Below are positions 57,758 to 64,000 of a stretch of 64,000 nt of DNA, piece by piece. The translations under genes and the position numbers were made by a program. Below the pieces are notes generated by a model, which saw only the letters and a program-made list of their open reading frames with translations, was not told where the DNA came from and ran no database searches. This DNA comes from Pseudomonas putida (GTDB lineage Bacteria > Pseudomonadota > Gammaproteobacteria > Pseudomonadales > Pseudomonadaceae): assembly GCA_029953615.1 (NCBI GenBank), contig CP124529.1:5358494-5422493 (forward strand), in the 5' to 3' direction. Positions within the stretch are counted from its first letter, which is position 1, and the number at the start of each line of letters is the position of its first letter.

Positions 57758-58129
57758 CTGCATCGGTGAACGATCTGTTGAATTCAGTAGGGCTCTCCCC
57801 GGCGCCGGGGATCCCGTCAAGGGCTGACCCTTGCAGGCGGTTCCGCTGATACCGGTGTTCCTGGGTGGTTCGACTCCATCCGCAGATCGTTCACCGATGC
57901 AGAGAAGCGCCCAGCTCAGGGCGCGGTTACCGAAGCACCTGTGGACGTCCCTTCCCTCGCTCTGAGGGTAAACGAATTGCGCCGCTGGATGGGTCCACGC
58001 CAAGCCAGCTGCCGGGGTAGCGCCCGGCATCTGCATCCCCTTCCCTTCACTTCGACCGCATTGGCAGGCGCCAGGCCACCTTTCACGGTGGGTTTGGTCA
58101 CCCGCGCCTGGCTCCTGGCCAATGCGGTT
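57758..58129 (+). ncRNA. Structured non-coding stretch with two long stem-loops
   Basis: There is no credible gene between 57723 and 58148. A perfect 20-base inverted repeat, CTGCATCGGTGAACGATCTG at 57758-57777 and its complement at 57883-57902, encloses a 105-base loop with its own palindrome (TCCCCGGCGCCGGGGA). A second pair, ACCGCATTGGC (58055-58065) with GCCAATGCGGT (58118-58128), encloses CCACC/GGTGG. Such stems in the early-left transcript suggest a structured RNA or processing sites. The ncRNA label is tentative. Confidence 0.4.
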
Positions 58130-58148
58130 GCGCCGCGAGCAAAAGAAC

Positions 58149-58562
58149 ATGAACGAATTCGGATATTGCGAGGGCGATACCTGCGGCCGTGACGGCTGCG
58201 CGGGCGTCATCAAATCGCACAAGGTAGTGAATTGCAGTTGCCACATATCACCACCTTGCGGCGCTTGCACCGCACCGCGCGGCTACTGCGACGCCTGCGG
58301 CTGGGAGGAGTCGGAAGACCCGCCGCCGCCGCCCGAAACCTACAAGGGCAAGCCATGGCAGCCGCCAGAGCCACGACCGCTTGACCCAAGCAAGGTCGAT
58401 TGGCGCTTCGTGCCTCACACCCACTTCTCGATGATAAAGGAAGGGGTATACCCGCCGCACATGAGCCGCGGGGAGGTTGAGCAGGAGGTTCGCGGCACCT
58501 TCGGCGGCCGCTTCGAGCAATTCGGCAATGGCCGCTTCAAGTACATCGCATACACCGACTGA
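58149..58562 (+). CDS. Cys-rich phage early protein
   Basis: A 137-residue protein. Residues 5-50 contain many Cys (FGYCEGDTCGRDGCAGVI, CSCHISPPCGACTAPRGYCD, ACGW), probably binding zinc. Then comes a Pro-rich linker (SEDPPPPPETYKGKPWQPPE) and a small C-terminal part (GTFGGRFEQFGNGRFKYIAY). No named family recognised; likely a protein- or nucleic-acid-binding early protein. Confidence 0.65.
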   Translation: MNEFGYCEGDTCGRDGCAGVIKSHKVVNCSCHISPPCGACTAPRGYCDACGWEESEDPPPPPETYKGKPWQPPEPRPLDPSKVDWRFVPHTHFSMIKEGVYPPHMSRGEVEQEVRGTFGGRFEQFGNGRFKYIAYTD

Positions 58563-58583
58563 ACCCACCACCTGGAGGCGACC

Positions 58584-59003
58584 ATGGGCGCACTTCGAGC
58601 AGCACAGTTTGAGTACGACAACCGGATGCCGCCGGCGGTGAGCGAAAGCGCGGCTGAGGAAGCTGAGGCGCGCTGGATCGACGACGGCATTGCTGAGCTG
58701 ATGGCGCGCCGTGACGTGGTGTTCCAGCGCAACTTCCGGCAGCGTGGCGTGACCTTCGAGCGTTTCGCCATCGCGGTGGATGAGTTCGTGATGGGGCAGC
58801 TTGGCTTGCCAGAGGTCAGCGGTTCGGTGCTGGGCCGGCTGGTCCTGGCTGCACGCTCCAAGGTCACCAGCGACGCAAAGGCAGCGGCTGACGAGATCAT
58901 GAGCGTGGCCAACCCCGAGGCAGCGCTGGAAGAGATCGCCCGCCAGCTGCTCACCCCCTTCGCCAAAGAAGGAGTTCTGGCCCAGGCCGAGGAGGCGGAA
59001 TGA
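58584..59003 (+). CDS. Phage early hypothetical protein
   Basis: A 139-residue helical acidic protein: GALRAAQFEYDNRMPPAVSE, RRDVVFQRNFRQRGVTFERF, EEIARQLLTPFAKEGVLAQA. GGAGG is before the ATG. The stop overlaps the next start by four bases. Function unknown. Confidence 0.65.
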   Translation: MGALRAAQFEYDNRMPPAVSESAAEEAEARWIDDGIAELMARRDVVFQRNFRQRGVTFERFAIAVDEFVMGQLGLPEVSGSVLGRLVLAARSKVTSDAKAAADEIMSVANPEAALEEIARQLLTPFAKEGVLAQAEEAE

Positions 59004-59203
59004 ACCCGCACAGCGTGGCGACAAAGGCAATCGAGGCCGCCATTGAAACGATGCTGCTGCCAGGCGCAGGTCAGGTTGAAGAAGCCAAGGCCGAAACCCT
59101 GGTGGTTGCCTACTTCTCCCTTCTGGCCATCGACTCCAACGAGTTCAAACACTACTGCGAGCGCATTCGGCGTATTGCCGTTCGGCGCAAGGAGGCTGCA
59201 TGA
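59000..59203 (+). CDS. Small helical phage early protein
   Basis: A 67-residue helical protein: SVATKAIEAAIETMLLPGAG, LVVAYFSLLAIDSNEFKHYC. It is translationally coupled on both sides by ATGA overlaps. Function unknown. Confidence 0.62.
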   Translation: MNPHSVATKAIEAAIETMLLPGAGQVEEAKAETLVVAYFSLLAIDSNEFKHYCERIRRIAVRRKEAA

Positions 59204-59415
59204 CTACGCCGATCTTCCCGTCGATAATCGACGACCAGGTGGCCGAGGCTGCTCAGGCCTTGCCAGACGACCGCATCTTGATGGTTTTCAAAGGCCTGAC
59301 CATGGAGGACGCCATGAATCAGGCGCGCCTGGCTCACATCGAGAACCCTGCGGCCTGGTCGGGCCGGGCCTACCTCTGCGGCATGTGCACCCTGGCCTAC
59401 GAGGTCCGCACGTGA
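59200..59415 (+). CDS. Small phage early protein
   Basis: A 71-residue protein: PIFPSIIDDQVAEAAQALPD, DRILMVFKGLTMEDAMNQAR, YLCGMCTLAYEVRT with a CxxC pair. It is coupled to both neighbours. Function unknown. Confidence 0.6.
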   Translation: MTTPIFPSIIDDQVAEAAQALPDDRILMVFKGLTMEDAMNQARLAHIENPAAWSGRAYLCGMCTLAYEVRT

Positions 59416-59585
59416 GCCGCCAGCAGGCCAGACGCTGGGCGTTCTGGCGCGGCTCATTCTCCATGCTCTTCGCCTGCACCTTCCTTCATGCTCGCCAGCG
59501 CTCTCGCTGGCTGCATTACCTCCTGACGCAAGCACCCGAGTGCGGCGGGCCCTTCGGGGATAACCGTGCCCGCAAGGGAGCGTAA
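59412..59585 (+). CDS. Small basic phage protein with GTG start
   Basis: A 57-residue protein starting at a GTG that overlaps the previous stop: SRQQARRWAFWRGSFSMLFA, CTFLHARQRSRWLHYLLTQA. It is basic and partly hydrophobic, and may be membrane-associated. Function unknown. Confidence 0.5.
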   Translation: MSRQQARRWAFWRGSFSMLFACTFLHARQRSRWLHYLLTQAPECGGPFGDNRARKGA

Positions 59586-59703
59586 GCCGGCAAGAGCGCG
59601 CAACCATCACCGGCAGCCAGGGCGTTCGGCCTACATCACGGGCGTGACCTGGCATTTCCCCTATTTCAACTCACGGCGCCGGCCTGGCGCGAGGTGTATC
59701 CCA

Positions 59704-60138
59704 ATGTCCGAGTTAACTATCAACGTCGACGACTACCTGAGCGAGTCGGATAAGCGTCGGATCGTGACCGATGCCTTCAGCTCCGCCGCAGCCGCCCATG
59801 CTCAGAAAGACTTCGAGCGCATCATCAGCAACTCGGCCTACTACCTGGTTGGCGAGATCGTCGACCAGCACTTCGACGGCAACATGGTGGCCACGTTGAA
59901 AGACAAAGCCATTAGCGTCATCAACAACCTGTCTTCGTCGACGGTGTTCAGCCCGCCGAACGCCTGGGATCGTGCAGCGAGCAAGGGCTTCGAGCATATG
60001 CAGTCGGCCCTCGACGAACTCAAGCCGATGATCCACCAGCGCGTGCACGACCTCATCGCTCGGTACAGCAGCGAGGAGCTGCGCAGCCTGATCGAGGAGC
60101 AGATCGGCGACGCAATCATCAAGAAGCTGACCGCCTGA
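59704..60138 (+). CDS. Phage early hypothetical protein
   Basis: A 144-residue protein: SELTINVDDYLSESDKRRIV, SNSAYYLVGEIVDQHFDGNM, MIHQRVHDLIARYSSEELRS. It is helical and acidic, with no membrane part. Located just before the recombination genes; function unknown. Confidence 0.65.
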   Translation: MSELTINVDDYLSESDKRRIVTDAFSSAAAAHAQKDFERIISNSAYYLVGEIVDQHFDGNMVATLKDKAISVINNLSSSTVFSPPNAWDRAASKGFEHMQSALDELKPMIHQRVHDLIARYSSEELRSLIEEQIGDAIIKKLTA

Positions 60139-60148
60139 GGATAAATCC

Positions 60149-60961
60149 ATGCAGCCCGGCTACTACCGCGACCTCAGCAACGAGGCGTACCACGGCGGCG
60201 AAGGTGTCTCCAAGTCGCAGCTTGACCTAATCGCCAAGGCGCCGGCTCTGTTCCAGTGGAGCAAGGCGGCACCGGAAGACCCGGAAAAGAAGAAGGCGCT
60301 GGACCTGGGCGATGCAGTGCACGCCCTGCTTCTGGAGCCTGATCGCTACGCCGCCGAATATGCGGTGGGCCCGGCTGACGCCCCGCGCAACACCAAGGCC
60401 GGCAAGGAAAAGTGGGAAGAGTTCGAATCCACGCTCACCGGCCAGACCGTCCTGTCGGCAGAGGACGGCAGGAAGATTGGCCTGATCCGCGAAAGCGTAA
60501 TGGCTCACCCGCATGCACGGTTCCTGCTCGAAACTCAGGGGGATGCCGAGGCAAGCATCTACTGGAACGACGAGCGCGAAGGCGTGCTGTGCCGCTGCCG
60601 GCCAGATAAGACCATCGAGCGCCTTGGCTGGATTCTGGACCTCAAGACCACGGCTGACATGAGCAAGTTCGCCCGGTCATTCTACGACTACCGCTATCAC
60701 GTTCAGGACAGCTTCTACAGCGACGGCTACGCAGCGCACTTTGGCGAGGCGCCGGCCGCGTTCGTGTTCCTAGTCGTGAGCACCAGCATTGAATGCGGCA
60801 AATACCCGGTTCGCCTATTCACCATGGACTTCGAGGCCAAGGCCGCTGGCCGAACCGAGTACCACCGCAACATCGAAGTCTACGCCGACTGCCTTCGACA
60901 CAACGAGTGGCCGGCCATCGAAACCCTAACGCTGCCCTACTGGGCGAAGGACAAGCTATGA
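60149..60961 (+). CDS. RecE-like PD-(D/E)XK exonuclease
   Basis: A 270-residue nuclease of the RecE/DUF3799 group: YYRDLSNEAYHGGEGVSKSQ, ALDLGDAVHALLLEPDRYAA, CRCRPDKTIERLGWILDLKT (Asp...Asp-x-Lys core), YHVQDSFYSDGYAAHFGEAP with the downstream Gln-Tyr region. It degrades one strand of double-stranded ends for phage recombination by annealing. The next gene overlaps it (ATGA) and is its probable partner. Confidence 0.87.
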   Translation: MQPGYYRDLSNEAYHGGEGVSKSQLDLIAKAPALFQWSKAAPEDPEKKKALDLGDAVHALLLEPDRYAAEYAVGPADAPRNTKAGKEKWEEFESTLTGQTVLSAEDGRKIGLIRESVMAHPHARFLLETQGDAEASIYWNDEREGVLCRCRPDKTIERLGWILDLKTTADMSKFARSFYDYRYHVQDSFYSDGYAAHFGEAPAAFVFLVVSTSIECGKYPVRLFTMDFEAKAAGRTEYHRNIEVYADCLRHNEWPAIETLTLPYWAKDKL

Positions 60962-61785
60962 CTGAGGTAAACCCGTTCGCCCCGCGCGGCATGGCGGAGC
61001 ACGTGAACCACGGCACTGTGAACATCGAACAGAGCCGGGCCGTGACCGAAGCCCAGGGCAAGCTTCTGCTGGCCAAGCGATTCCCGCGCGACGAGGCCCT
61101 GGCCTATAGCAAGATCATGAACTCGTGCAGCCGGCCGAGCCTGGCGGCTTCCGGCGAATACGCCTACCCGCGTGGCGGTCAGACCGTATCCGGCCCTTCG
61201 ATTCGTCTGGCCGAAGAACTGGCCAGGTGCTGGGGAAATATTGAGTACGGCATCCGCGAGCTGAGTCGCCAGCAGGGCAACAGTGAAATGGAGGCCTATG
61301 CTTGGGACTTGGAGACGAACACCTACTCGTCTCAGAAGTTCACGGTTCGCCACATCCGCGACAAGCGCGGTGGCGGTCAGGCCCTGACCGAAGAGCGCGA
61401 CATCTACGAGATCACCGCGAACATGGGCGGTCGCCGCCTGCGAGCACGCCTGCTGGCAATCCTTCCGCCGGATCTGGTCGAAGCTGCCGTATTCCAGTGC
61501 CGCAAGACTCTGGCCGGCGACACCAGTCTTCCCCTTGCTGACCGTGTCCGCGCCCTGGTCGACGCATTCGCCCAGCAAGGCGTGACCGAGAAGCACCTGC
61601 GTGCCTATCTCAACAAGAGCCTGGACGAGATCCTGCCCGAGGAAATCGCCTCTCTGCGCGGCGTGTTCAACAGCATCAAGAACGGGCAGGCCGCAGTGGG
61701 AGATTTCTTCTCCATCAAGCCGGCAGAAAGCCAAACCGCAGACCTAAATGCCGCCCTGACTGAGGCACAAAGGAGTGAAGGGTGA
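60958..61785 (+). CDS. Probable recombination partner of the RecE-like nuclease
   Basis: A 275-residue protein: SRAVTEAQGKLLLAKRFPRD, MNSCSRPSLAASGEYAYPRG, GPSIRLAEELARCWGNIEYG, RDIYEITANMGGRRLRARLL, ending GVFNSIKNGQAAVGDFF. It is a conserved protein of Pseudomonas and enterobacterial phages without a family name that I can give with certainty. Coupling to the nuclease gene suggests a single-strand annealing or recombination-mediator role. Confidence 0.6.
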   Translation: MTEVNPFAPRGMAEHVNHGTVNIEQSRAVTEAQGKLLLAKRFPRDEALAYSKIMNSCSRPSLAASGEYAYPRGGQTVSGPSIRLAEELARCWGNIEYGIRELSRQQGNSEMEAYAWDLETNTYSSQKFTVRHIRDKRGGGQALTEERDIYEITANMGGRRLRARLLAILPPDLVEAAVFQCRKTLAGDTSLPLADRVRALVDAFAQQGVTEKHLRAYLNKSLDEILPEEIASLRGVFNSIKNGQAAVGDFFSIKPAESQTADLNAALTEAQRSEG

Positions 61786-62289
61786 ACCAATCAATCGACC
61801 TGGAGGCCGCCAAAGCGGCCTTCTTCGCATCTGGTGGCCAGCTGATCGTGCTGGAGGGCTTCACCTACCGGCCGCTGCCGCAGCGCAAGCATCCTGAGCC
61901 TGCGCCTAAAAAGCGCCGCGGACCGCCACCGGTGCAACACGGCACCAGGCAGGAAAAGGCCAGGGCCCGCGCCGACATGGTGGACGAAGATGGCGGAGAC
62001 AATGACCTGCCGGGAAGCCGCACAGGAACTCAAGGTATCCCAGTCCTCGCTGTGGGACATGGCCAAGCGCTACGGCTTCGCGTTTGCGCCGGGCAATCGC
62101 GGCAAGCACACGGAAACTGCCGACATGGAGGCGCGCGATGCCAAGCTTGCTGAGCGCATCCAGGCTCTGCGGGATGCAGGCCTGTCGCGTAACAGTGCCA
62201 GCATGAAGCTTGAGATCGGCCACTCAACCATGAGCCGAATCATCAAGAAGTTCAGCATCGATTTCCCGCTCAAAAAGCGCAGGAGGTAG
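61782..62289 (+). pseudogene. Phage helix-turn-helix protein split by a probable +1 shift
   Basis: The first frame starts NQSIDLEAAKAAFFASGGQL, IVLEGFTYRPLPQRKHPEPA and runs to MVDE near 61988; afterwards it gives unlikely residues. The second frame (from 61990) continues naturally with MAETMTCREAAQELKVSQSS. Related phage proteins join such an N-terminus and helix-turn-helix in one chain, so one extra A in GACGAAGATG probably split the gene. It could also be two overlapping genes. Confidence 0.5.
61990..62289 (+). CDS. Helix-turn-helix protein (distal part or separate gene)
   Basis: A 99-residue protein with two helix-turn-helix-like segments: CREAAQELKVSQSSLWDMAK and LSRNSASMKLEIGHSTMSRI, and a basic end (FPLKKRRR). 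If translated alone it is a DNA-binding protein. The upstream entry explains why it may be the second half of one gene. It has no clear ribosome site of its own. Confidence 0.6.
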   Translation: MAETMTCREAAQELKVSQSSLWDMAKRYGFAFAPGNRGKHTETADMEARDAKLAERIQALRDAGLSRNSASMKLEIGHSTMSRIIKKFSIDFPLKKRRR

Positions 62290-62291
62290 CG

Positions 62292-62501
62292 ATGCGACCG
62301 CGAAAGCACAAGCATATCTTCCCGCTCCCCTACTACCAGGGCCGAACCGCCCGGGCCGCTGGCCGGTGCCGCGCGTCCCAGCCCTACCCCGAAATGACCG
62401 TAGACAGTGCCTGGTGGCTCGGAGGCTGGCACGACTGCGACATGGAGCTATCTGATGAACCGAAGAATTACCCGATCGCTGCAGCTGCACAGGCGGCGTG
62501 A
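62292..62501 (+). CDS. RMF/CrpP-like small basic protein
   Basis: A 69-residue protein: PRKHKHIFPLPYYQGRTARA, then AGRCRASQPYPEMTVDSAWW followed by LGGWHD. The pattern G-R-x-x-x-x-P-Y-x-x-x-x-x-x-x-x-W-L-G-G-W resembles ribosome modulation factor. RMF dimerises ribosomes in stationary cells; CrpP-like relatives sit on plasmids and phages. A phage copy could change host translation. AGGAGG lies upstream of the ATG. Confidence 0.62.
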   Translation: MRPRKHKHIFPLPYYQGRTARAAGRCRASQPYPEMTVDSAWWLGGWHDCDMELSDEPKNYPIAAAAQAA

Positions 62502-62542
62502 GCAGTTCAACCTTCCCCCAAGCGGCCTGCAGGAGGTCGAGC

Positions 62543-62890
62543 ATGGCATCACTTTTCGACGCATCGATGCGCAAGCCGGTGCGAAAGCTGTACATCACCC
62601 GCAGTGGCGGCAAGTACCGGCCTGATGATGTGGCCCTGGCCTTTGCACTGAGCCTGCGTGAGCACGACAGCGCCGATCACTTGCGCAGGCTGGCCCGGCG
62701 CCTGGTCGACAAGGTCTGCCTGGAGCACCAGCCGAACATGAAGCGCCTGGCCCGCGATCCGGACGATGCCAAGGTGTTCGACGCCGCGCTCAAGATTATC
62801 AACCGGGTGTGCGACCTGCTGGATATCAGCCCGGGCACCCGCTTTGTGCGCAATGGAGGCGATGATGGCTCTGACGCCGAAGCAGCGTGA
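62543..62890 (+). CDS. Phage early hypothetical protein
   Basis: A 115-residue protein: SLFDASMRKPVRKLYITRSG, LRRLARRLVDKVCLEHQPNM, AALKIINRVCDLLDISPGTR. AGGAGG is before the ATG at 62543. It overlaps the next gene. Function unknown. Confidence 0.6.
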   Translation: MASLFDASMRKPVRKLYITRSGGKYRPDDVALAFALSLREHDSADHLRRLARRLVDKVCLEHQPNMKRLARDPDDAKVFDAALKIINRVCDLLDISPGTRFVRNGGDDGSDAEAA

Positions 62891-63428
62891 TCAGCGCAGG
62901 CGAGAGAAGCAGGAGCGCCTGGGCGAGCAAGATTTGCGCTTGAAGGTGACCACCACTCATGCCAGCCAGCTTGCTGAGCTGATGTCCTGGGATGAGATCG
63001 AGGAAAGCGGCGAAGCGCTTACCCTGCTGATCTACAACGCCCACAAGCTAGGTCGCTCGAAGTTCCCGTTTTTCGCCGCCGGCGCCCACCTCGAAATTGA
63101 AAGCGATCAGCACAGCAAGGCAGATCGCACCGAGATTCGGCTCATGGCGCGGCGCGGCACCGTTCAGCAGATTGACGAAATGGGTGAGTGGATCAACGCC
63201 ACGGACCGCAACTTCATCATCCGCCTGCTGATCGAGCGCGCCCATGCGCTTGGGCCGATTCAGGCCCTCACGCTGCTGTCGCTGCCTCCGCGCCACAAGT
63301 ACGCAGTCAGCAATTCCGTGGCGCGGGCGCTGGATCAATGGCGAATGCAACGTGAATTTCGTGCGCCAGACATCAGGCTTGGCGCTGACCCTGACGACAA
63401 AGGCCTGCTGCTGCTCGCCAACGTCTGA
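62865..63428 (+). CDS. Phage early hypothetical protein
   Basis: A 187-residue protein: QRRREKQERLGEQDLRLKVT, AELMSWDEIEESGEALTLLI, RNFIIRLLIERAHALGPIQA. The start may equally be the ATG one codon before. The N-terminus is charged and may bind nucleic acid. Function unknown. Confidence 0.6.
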   Translation: MALTPKQRDQRRREKQERLGEQDLRLKVTTTHASQLAELMSWDEIEESGEALTLLIYNAHKLGRSKFPFFAAGAHLEIESDQHSKADRTEIRLMARRGTVQQIDEMGEWINATDRNFIIRLLIERAHALGPIQALTLLSLPPRHKYAVSNSVARALDQWRMQREFRAPDIRLGADPDDKGLLLLANV

Positions 63429-63511
63429 CTCGCGCTGCCCGCCAGCGCCATCCCCTATTCAACGATAACGCCTCCCCGGCGAGGGCGGCGCCTGCACGCA
63501 AGGACCACAAC

Positions 63512-64000
63512 ATGACCCAGCAGCACCGCATTTTGGTGGGCGACTGCATCGAGATGATGCGGACGCTGCCTGATCAATCAGTGCACACCTGCATCACCAG
63601 CCCGCCCTATTTCGGGCTGCGCGACTACGGGGTCGACGGCCAGATCGGGCTGGAGGCCTCTCCCCGCGCATTCATCGAGAGCCTGGTCGCTGTGTTCCGT
63701 GAAGTGCGCCGTGTGCTGCGGGATGACGGAACCATATGGGTGAACATCGGCGACAGCTATGCAAACGATACAAAGTGGGGTGGATCTACGAGCGGCAAGC
63801 ACGTTTCGGCGATGCACGGGAACAGTGGTATCGGTCGGCGCAGGACGCATACAGGACTTAAATCAAAGGATCTGATAGGCATTCCATGGCGTCTGGCAAT
63901 CGCGCTTCAAGATGACGGCTGGTACCTGCGCCAGGACATCATCTGGCACAAGCCCAATCCCATGCCCGAATCAATCAAGGACCGGTGCACGAAAGCGCAC
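63512..64000 (+). CDS. Site-specific DNA methyltransferase, N-terminal part
   Basis: The first 163 residues of an N4/N6 DNA methyltransferase. Motif IV TSPPYFGLRDYG (residues 29-40) appears near the N-terminus, then GTIWVNIGDSYAND and WHKPNPMPESIKD, as in beta-class (DpnA/RsrI-like) enzymes. The S-adenosylmethionine motif FxGxG would be near the C-terminus, outside the window. No partner nuclease is seen, so it is probably a solitary prophage methylase protecting phage DNA or controlling genes. Confidence 0.88.
   Translation, partial: MTQQHRILVGDCIEMMRTLPDQSVHTCITSPPYFGLRDYGVDGQIGLEASPRAFIESLVAVFREVRRVLRDDGTIWVNIGDSYANDTKWGGSTSGKHVSAMHGNSGIGRRRTHTGLKSKDLIGIPWRLAIALQDDGWYLRQDIIWHKPNPMPESIKDRCTKAH

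Noticed and set aside
59652..59703. Earlier starts for the gene at 59704
   Set aside because: The upstream extension is unlike the rest of the protein and is probably untranslated spacer.
61782..62153. Full-length 123-residue reading of the frame from 61782
   Set aside because: The last 50 residues look like an out-of-frame reading of the helix-turn-helix gene and are best explained by a shift near 61985.
19000..64000. attL/attR of the main prophage
   Set aside because: The integrase and right end are outside the window, and no direct repeat within it convincingly marks the left end.

Overview
The window looks like a Pseudomonas chromosome, most likely from the P. putida group. The evidence is the GC-rich coding, an E. 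coli-type SOS box consensus, and typical Pseudomonas families: a DUF1654 protein, a DUF3606 protein, a 13-residue-repeat 'phage infection' protein, and UmuC/RulB remnants. No rRNA, tRNA or CRISPR array was recognised.

Layout. (1) Bases 1-9630 are host accessory chromosome. They hold the end of an HD-GYP protein, two AraC regulators and a LysR regulator, and redox enzymes: an MDR oxidoreductase, DoxX, two SDRs, a flavin reductase, an NTF2-like protein and an Atu4866-like protein. (2) Bases 9680-17640 are a scar of old mobile DNA. UmuC fragments occur twice, tyrosine-integrase C-terminal fragments occur twice, and an identical 20-bp att-like sequence follows each integrase fragment. Small cargo genes (acetyltransferases, DUF3606, lipoproteins) lie between them. 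(3) Bases 17850-19340 are a LexA-controlled SRAP locus plus two small tandem paralogues. (4) From about 19.5 kb to the right edge lies a long lambdoid siphophage prophage. Its integrase and right end are beyond the window.

The prophage reads from left to right as follows. Two surface-polysaccharide acyltransferases flank the endolysin/spanin genes. On the minus strand come the tail fibre, tail tip J, tail assembly, tape measure, G/GT chaperone with a -1 frameshift, tail tube, head completion genes, capsid, scaffold, an Acb2/Tad1-hairpin-like protein, MuF, portal, and both terminase subunits. A TIR-domain gene and a retropepsin-like protease gene lie on the opposite strand around the holins. 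Then come a Q-like gene, RusA, a DUF1364 protein, NinB, P-like and O-like replication proteins with iterons inside O, Ead, Rha, Cro, and the cI switch. On the plus strand the early-left operon follows PL: small unknown genes, a RecE-like nuclease and its partner, an RMF-like protein and a DNA methyltransferase.

How it works together: CI and Cro act at shared operators of the form GTTTAGA-N2-TCTAAAC in the cro/cI gap and at PL. The late operon is crowded with sense-direction terminator hairpins, which implies Q antitermination. Several genes look broken: a +1 frameshift in the portal gene, in one acyltransferase and probably in an HTH gene, and in-frame amber codons in the inner spanin and an early gene. 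The prophage may therefore be decaying unless these are suppressed or are sequence errors. The most interesting candidates are the TIR plus aspartic-protease island and the putative cyclic-nucleotide sponge, which together suggest a prophage carrying both defence and anti-defence functions.
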